Source: Euglena gracilis
Lineage: Eukaryota; Euglenida; Euglenophyceae; Euglenales
Direction: 5' to 3'
Assembly (NCBI GenBank): GCA_039621445.1
Contig: CP154954.1
Coordinates: 55,176,838-55,240,837, forward strand
DNA: 64,000 bases
In this document: piece by piece, positions 58,621-64,000 of the stretch
Position numbering within the stretch: position 1 is the stretch's first letter
Layout of the letters: each line of letters opens with the position of its first letter
Notes under the pieces: model-generated
Database searches by the model: none
Told to the model about the DNA's origin: nothing
What the model saw: the letters and a program-made list of their open reading frames with translations, nothing else
Made by a program: the position numbers and the translations under genes

Positions 58621-58917
58621 AGCAGACCCGCTTAGTCCAGCACCCTGGCATTACCCCGGTAACCCGGATGAAGGTGATGCCACCTTTCATGCAAGCCAAG
58701 AGGCTGATGAATTCGCACGTCGATATGACGCAGCCGACGATATGTTGGATTCTTTTCCCGTTTCATCAATTTTTCGTTCGTTGCCAGTCTCTCCTATACG
58801 GGGGAGAAGGCGGCGAGGCCGCACACCTGGTCCCCGTCGCATTACGCGATCTGAATCTCCTTCCCCCTCTTCTTTCGCAAATGGGATTATTCCCATGATC
58901 CTGTATATAGCACGATA

Positions 58918-59790
58918 GTGCACAGACTGCGCAATGGCCAGGTTGTACATAATTATTCCCTTTCTCCTTTACGGTTGGTTTACCGCGATGATGCGGGATA
59001 TAAATATTGTATACCCCGTGACTTGGTTGATGAAGTTCGTTTATGTTATCACAACCAAGGTCACCCTGGGGCCCCCAAACTTCTTTCTTTGGTGAGTCGC
59101 AGGTACTGTACAACACTGAAAGAAAACGATTTGCATTCGCGCTGCTTGCAAATTTCGCAACGGTGCCAAATTTGTCAAGCGGTGAAACCGCGCAGAGGTA
59201 CCCCCCCTGGTACACTTGATTTTTTTCCTGTACCCCCTGACATTTTTACGTCCCTCTGCATGGATTTTCTGGAATTAGAACCTTGCAAAGGATCAGACGG
59301 CAAAATTTAAGATTACGTTTTTGTTGTCGTCTGTAGGCTGAGTAGTTACACAGTAGCCATTCCATGCCAAAAGGCAGGGTTGACCGCGCAACTTTTGGCG
59401 CAGATATTTATGGAGAAGTGCATATGCCTAATGGGCTTACCGAATGAGGTTGTCAGTGATCAAGATCATTTGATCTCCTCTCGATTCTTCACAACCCTAT
59501 GTGGTTTACTGGGAATCGAGCAGCATTTTTTCCATTATATATCGCCCGAAGGGCAATGGCCGCGCCGAGGCAGCAGTGAAAGCTGTTGTAAATATGCTCC
59601 GTCTTTCACTGGCTGATTCGCGCCCAGGCCTGGGTACAGGTTCTGCCATGGTCCCTCTTTTATATAAACACCCTACCGGGTTTAGTTTTACCCCACTTCC
59701 CATACAGAATTGTTTTTGGGCGAGACCCCCCAGCAATTGGTGATATACCATTAGAGAGACCAGCTCGAAGTAGCGTAACCTGTGAGACAT
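58918..59790 (+). pseudogene. Chromovirus integrase
   Basis: The HHCC zinc-binding part is CYHNQGHPGAPKLL with CQICQAVKPRRG. The DDE core has CMDFLELEP (first Asp near 59264), a TAA at 59308, FVVVCRLSSYTVAIPCQKAG, NEVVSDQDHLISSRF (second Asp) and, after a shift near 59550, [18 protein letters not shown] (Glu). It inserts the cDNA with a short target duplication. Confidence 0.9.
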
Positions 59791-59939
59791 GGTTCTCTGA
59801 GGTAGAGTCTCTCAGAACTACTATTCAGAAACGCATTACTGATATCCATTCACAAAAGAGAAATAATTTTTTACAAGAATTTAAATCACCTGGCTATAGT
59901 GCTGGTGATCGCGTATGGGTTCGGAATAGCCGAATCCGT

Positions 59940-60338
59940 ATGCAGTCTTCCAAGCTGGACCCCCTCTGGCTCGGGCCCTGTGAAATTCTTGAACGCGTTG
60001 GTAACAGTGGCCGCTATAGGGTGGCACTGACCAACGGGATCGAGGATGTTCACATGGATGATTTCAAGCCATATCTTTCCCCGCCTAACGGCAAAGCACT
60101 ACCGTGCCTTTATTTCAAGCCCCGTTCCAAGTTACCCGAAACGGACGATTTCGTGGTGGACAAAATTCTCGATCATAAAATTGATCGAGGAGTCCACTAC
60201 TGGAAGGTCAGGTGGAAAGGCTATGGGCCAGAGGAGGACACCTGGGAGCCAGCCTCCAGTTTTATTGGTTATATCCAACAGGACTGGAAGCTCTGGAATA
60301 AAAGAAATAACATAGACATTTCCGTGAAAAATTTTTGA
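59940..60338 (+). CDS. Integrase C-terminus with chromodomain
   Basis: Begins in the integrase tail ([35 protein letters not shown]), then [30 protein letters not shown] and a closing amphipathic helix. The aromatic cage positions (V/Y, W, W) of a methyl-lysine-reading chromodomain are present. In chromoviruses this module steers integration to heterochromatin. It ends in TGA at 60338; this segment has no internal breaks. Confidence 0.93.
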   Translation: MQSSKLDPLWLGPCEILERVGNSGRYRVALTNGIEDVHMDDFKPYLSPPNGKALPCLYFKPRSKLPETDDFVVDKILDHKIDRGVHYWKVRWKGYGPEEDTWEPASSFIGYIQQDWKLWNKRNNIDISVKNF

Positions 60339-60389
60339 AATCGGCCTGTAGGCCTTTTCCTCCCCTCTCTGTGTTTTTCACCCGCCACC

Positions 60390-60417
60390 AATTCATTTCT
60401 CTCTTCTTTTTCTACAG
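60390..60417 (+). promoter_or_regulatory. Possible splice acceptor before ORF3
   Basis: A 25-nt pyrimidine tract (TTTCTCTCTTCTTTTTCTAC) ends in AG at 60416-60417, 40 bp before the ORF3 ATG. It resembles the acceptors of the host gene and would allow ORF3 expression from a spliced RNA. Confidence 0.4.
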
Positions 60418-60456
60418 CTCATCAAAGCTACTTTTTTGCTTTCGGTCCCCGGACCA

Positions 60457-63400
60457 ATGCAAGACCCAGGGCGCGGCCCAGGACCGCCCCCTATACAGTA
60501 TGCCATCCCTCCCTACCCCCCCCACGCCTACACGGCGGCACCCCCAGCCCAAGGGGCGCACGCATATGCGGTAAATCAACCCCCTCCAGCCGCTTATGCG
60601 GCTCAGGCACAAATGCCCCCCCCCCCCCCCCTCAAATGGTTCAGGCACAAATGCCATATCCCTCTCAGTCACATTTTTCAGCCCCCTCTCAGGCAAAAAT
60701 GCCGCCCCCCTCTCAGGCACAAATGCCGTCCTCATCTCAGGCGCAACCGCCACCTGTCGCTTATGCGGCCCCTGTGCCAATGGGAGCTGCATATGTGGCA
60801 GAGCCTCAACAGGCATATCAAGTCCTAATGGAACAGTCACAACCCCAGCAGGTACACCAAGTTCCAATGGAACAACAACAGTATGCGAGGCAGGGACAGG
60901 CACCTCCAATGGAGCAGGCGCATTACGCCATGCCTGGGCACTCACCTCCCATCCTGTATACCCCACAGTATGTTACATCTCAGCAACCCCAATCCCAACC
61001 CCAATCTCAACCCGCACAGGGTACCCGCATCAAGTACACGCCGTACAGGCGATGCCCCAACCTGCTGCTTATCCCGTCCGGGAACCCGCTGCTCAAACCG
61101 CAGCCAGCAGCAGTAGTATATCCGCTTATGTGATCCCTGTGGCGCATGAGACGCCACAGGCAGCACCAACGGTGCCTGACCCCGCCTTCACCGCAGAATT
61201 GGTGAATCTCGCAGACAAGACTCTGCGAACGGCCTTGCGGGCCAGCAACCTAGAGAATGTAGACTCATCTCTACAGGTGCTGTGGGATACCCACTGTCGT
61301 CAAATTCTGGGCCTGGCCAATAGGCCTATTGCACAATGGTGCACATGTGGCCAGACTTTGATGACAGGAAAGGTGTACTTCATGCCCGGGGAATATCCCC
61401 CTGAGGTCAGCATGCGTACACTGGGTATTCCAGTACCGCCTATCCCGCGGATACGCCACCACGCAGGTGCATTCACCGAATACATGCGGGAGTATAGCCC
61501 CCCAGTGGAGGAGAGTGAGACGGGTGATATCCCAGCACCAATGGTGCAACCATCGCGAATTTTTCGCGATGCCCAGTCTCCAACTCGTATGCCGAGACCA
61601 CCACCACCCGAATACCGGGAACCACCAACGCAATCTGTGTCGGAGCCAATGACGCAATCGTCAACGGCACAACCACAATATCCATTCCCAGCCCACCTGG
61701 TGGCTGGAAGTAATTTGCCCCCACAACGGGAGCAGCCGATGGCTCAGGAGCCTATCTCCTGGGCTGAGGACGTGGAGCGAGCGGAGGCCGAAGGCAGAAT
61801 GGCCGTGGAAGAGGATGTGCCAACGGCACCTGAACCTCTCCAAGCACCTCGCTTCACATCGCCTCAGCAAGCCATCCAGTATTACCAGTCTCTGGAACAG
61901 CTCCAGGGCCCACGGTCTACGGAACGCAGATATGCGTCGCAGCCGTGCAGGCCAGCAGTCTTAGGTAGTAAACGGGGCAGGCCAGAATCTTCATCCCCAA
62001 TGGGGAGACCGAAACCCCCGGCCCCTGCCCCAGCCCCAGCCAGACAGGCTACCCCAGCACAGCAACGACGGGCGCCGGGTGGCGAACAGGCCGCACCCCC
62101 TCCCGTGCCCGTACCTTATGCTGCTGCGGCGAAACTAGCGCCAATGGCGCAACCCCCCAGACCGGTGCCAGCAAAGCCGGCAGCACCGGCAGCCGCAGCA
62201 GCGCCAACTGCGCCACAGCCAGTAGCACCGCCAACGGCGCCACAGCCTGTGACAGCGCCGATGGCGCCACCTCCCCAGGAAACACCAGTACCTCCAGGCC
62301 AACAGGCCACAACCGAGGTACTGCCTGTTCCCGAACCCACTCAGCAACAACTCGAACAAGCCGAACTGGCGCAAAGAGCCCATAGGGCAGAAGTCGAGCA
62401 CGAAGCTGCAGAGCGTGCACGCGTAAATAAAATTTTCGAGGATACCCTCGAACGTGTACGCAACCCCACCTACATCGACCCGCCTAGAGGCGAACCCCAC
62501 ACTGACAATAACCCACCGCTATTGGCGGACATGCAGGAAAGGCCAATATCGGAACGTCTATGAGGACGACATGGAAGCTATATTCGAGCACATCAAAAGC
62601 AACCATGAACTCGCATTTGAGGCCATGCGAAAGTTCCAAAACGAACTTTCTCTCCCAATCTTGGTCGCATCTCCTGTAGTGACCGTAACCAGACAGCTCT
62701 ATCTGGAGCGTAATCGTGAGTTCCATCATGATGGAACTTTGTATGCCTATGAGGGCAATGTAATTCTCGGTCCGATATTGGACGGTCTGCCGGGATTCTG
62801 GCACGTTTGGTTCTGGGCGGGATACCCCACCGAAAATTTCGGCAGATTCTTGAACTCCTGTAGATATCCTTACCTGGATTGTGGTCGGGAAGACCGATAC
62901 AACACAGGTAAAGATCTGCTACGGCAGTTATTTGACCGCATTCGCAGTATAGGCCCAAAAGGCCTGGAGTGGGAGTTTCACCCACTACCTGAAAATATCG
63001 CCAATTTTGGCGGAAAACATGTTCTGCAGCAATCTGCAAGTCTTCTACCACTGGCAATATGCCTAGCACTTCGAAGTGGTCGATATTGACCTCCGCTTCC
63101 CCCAGACGTATATCGTCAGATGCACCCACTGTCACGAAAAGTTTTCAGTTGACTTCTGGGGATTCGGAGTACGCAGTACTCAACCACAGGCCGAAGACCA
63201 AGACGAGGAAGGCTAACAGGCCAATGTCCCGCAGACAGCGCCAAAGCGCATCATGCTCCTGCACCTTTGCAAAAATCCAAAGGATGTGCACCAAAGCTCG
63301 AATGGGCGACGCAACCACCGTCAACTCCTGCTGTATTTGCAGCAATTCTGGTTCAGGGCTTGGACCTGCCAGATCATGGAGATATATTATTATCTCAAAC

Positions 63401-64000
63401 CCGATAGGGAAATTCCCCCGGACTATGTCCCCATCAGGCCCCGTTTCGAGAAGGAAAGCATAGACAATTATGTCAAACGCCGATTCGGCGATACGCTCGA
63501 TAGAGCGCTGTTCCAGCCATTTTTCCAAGGTGGCAGACGGAACGAGCTGGGCATGGCCCTACCACTCCTGCGCTTCAACCACAGAATGGTTGAAGACGAA
63601 AGGAAACCATGGGATCTTTTCCGATTACGGAAGAGACACGTGCCACGGCCACAGCCACAACCGGCTGCGGAAGTTCCGCCATCGGAATCCTCAACCCAGC
63701 CGCAACCGGCAATATCAGTCACAGCTCAGCGCGAAAGGCAATACCCGTTCCCCAGGGAATTCCTGGTGAAACACCTCCACCCGTTTTCGGGCGTGGTAGG
63801 CGCTATATCGGTTCAAGCCTATCGGCTACTTCGGAACCATTTATCCCTAAGGGATTTCAGGAGAGTCAATCTTCTGTCGCTACCTCTTCACCCCAGTCCG
63901 CTATTGCGGCACCCCCCACCAGCGCGATTGCGCAACCAACAATTGTGTCCACTGCTATAGCGGAACAGCCAGCAGCAGCTTCTGCCGCTTCACCAGAAAC
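60457..64000 (+). pseudogene. ORF3 in env position, function unknown, runs off the window
   Basis: Starts MQDPGRGPGPPP. Readable through successive frames: 60457-60620, 60636-61020, about 61020-62530, about 62530-63005 and 63010 to the end, with breaks mainly at a long C-run and near 61020, 62535 and 63007. The N-terminal third is Pro/Gln/Ala/Met-rich. It then has WCTCGQTLMTGKVYF, a long Pro/Ala spacer, an E/A/R-rich helix (ERARVNKIFEDTLERV) and a compact aromatic region with GFWHVWFWAGYPTENFG, CTHCHEKFSVDFW and IMEIYYYLKPDREIP. I see no transmembrane segment or signal peptide, so it is not an obvious envelope protein. It shares the hairpin signature of the upstream element, which argues that it belongs to it; it could instead be gag of an adjacent element. 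No known family recognised. Confidence 0.55.
62719..62738. repeat. 20-bp perfect palindrome in ORF3
   Basis: AGTTCCATCATGATGGAACT equals its own reverse complement. It is the longest arm (10 bp) of the hairpin set seen throughout the chromovirus. Confidence 0.97.

Larger units (their letters stand above)
50258..64000 (+). mobile_element. Decayed chromovirus (Ty3/gypsy with chromodomain), 3' end beyond the window
   Basis: Domain order Gag, CCHC, protease, RT, RNase H, integrase, chromodomain is diagnostic of Ty3/gypsy chromoviruses. A further ORF follows. The left limit is set by the abrupt start of a dense hairpin signature near 50258. No direct repeat of the leader occurs before 64000, so the 3' LTR is not in the window. 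In-frame stops of all three kinds (TAA at 52645, 53686, 57508, 59308; TGA at 54563; TAG at 54943) and C-run frameshifts show decay or sequencing error. Confidence 0.93.

Noticed and set aside
50804-63300. Alternative genetic code with TAA/TAG as Gln in the chromovirus
   Set aside because: Most in-frame stops are TAA or TAG and one (DYR-stop-LN) sits where Gln would be plausible. But a TGA also interrupts the Arg/Ser-rich Gag tail, the DIRS-1 TAA stands where Tyr is expected, and host exons end at TAA/TAG. Decay or sequencing error is simpler.
50258-64000. Paired LTRs for the chromovirus
   Set aside because: No direct repeat of the 50.26-50.80 kb leader appears before 64000, so LTR limits cannot be supported from this window.
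1-64000. tRNA, rRNA or other structured RNA genes
   Set aside because: I saw no tRNA B-box/cloverleaf or rRNA-like core on either strand; a covariance-model scan would be needed to exclude small RNAs.

Overview
The window is nuclear DNA of a eukaryote. Host exons are GC-rich and bounded by GT-AG introns. Spacers are AT-rich and full of microsatellites and long C/G runs. There are DIRS-order (tyrosine-recombinase) and chromovirus (Ty3/gypsy) retrotransposons, and no bacterial operon structure. A helical-repeat gene of the TBC2/FASTK/RAP type plus this element mix would suit an alga or other microbial eukaryote. The sequence alone does not let me name the taxon.

Layout. Positions 169-48475 are one segment present twice, head to tail: unit A (169-25469, 25.3 kb) and unit B (25470-48475, 23.0 kb). 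Each unit holds, in order: (1) the 3' exons of an organelle-type helical-repeat gene; (2) a ~4 kb spacer; (3) a multi-exon gene for a NIF/FCP1/TIM50-type HAD phosphatase domain protein; (4) a nearly complete but frameshifted DIRS element (DIRS-1); (5) a truncated, internally inverted second DIRS element (DIRS-2). Unit B starts in the middle of an exon, so its copy of gene 1 is truncated.

The two units act as natural empty-site controls for each other. Unit A carries an 890-bp hAT-like insertion with an 8-bp target duplication and a 486-bp CAGGG...CCCTG element with a 10-bp target duplication; both sites are empty in B. Unit B carries two TA-flanked, C-run-tipped MITEs that are absent from A. 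Two blocks (1.9 kb in intron 1 and ~0.25 kb in intron 3 of the phosphatase gene) lie in opposite orientation in A and B. Copy B of that gene also has a GC splice donor and an in-frame TGA in a short exon. The pair could be a true tandem duplication or two divergent haplotypes joined by the assembler; the sequence cannot decide.

Positions 48476-50257 are unique and hold a minus-strand retroelement fragment. From about 50.26 kb to the window end there is a decayed chromovirus. It has a very long coiled-coil Gag with two CCHC knuckles, then protease, RT, RNase H, integrase and a C-terminal chromodomain. Downstream of pol lies a further long Pro/Gln/Ala-rich reading frame (ORF3) in the env position, preceded by a splice-acceptor-like tract; it runs off the window. 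This 13.7-kb element is packed with short perfect hairpins and palindromes (arms 5-10 bp, loops 0-6 nt), a signal its domain content does not explain.

Many reading-frame breaks fall in homopolymer runs, so some may be sequencing errors rather than biological decay.
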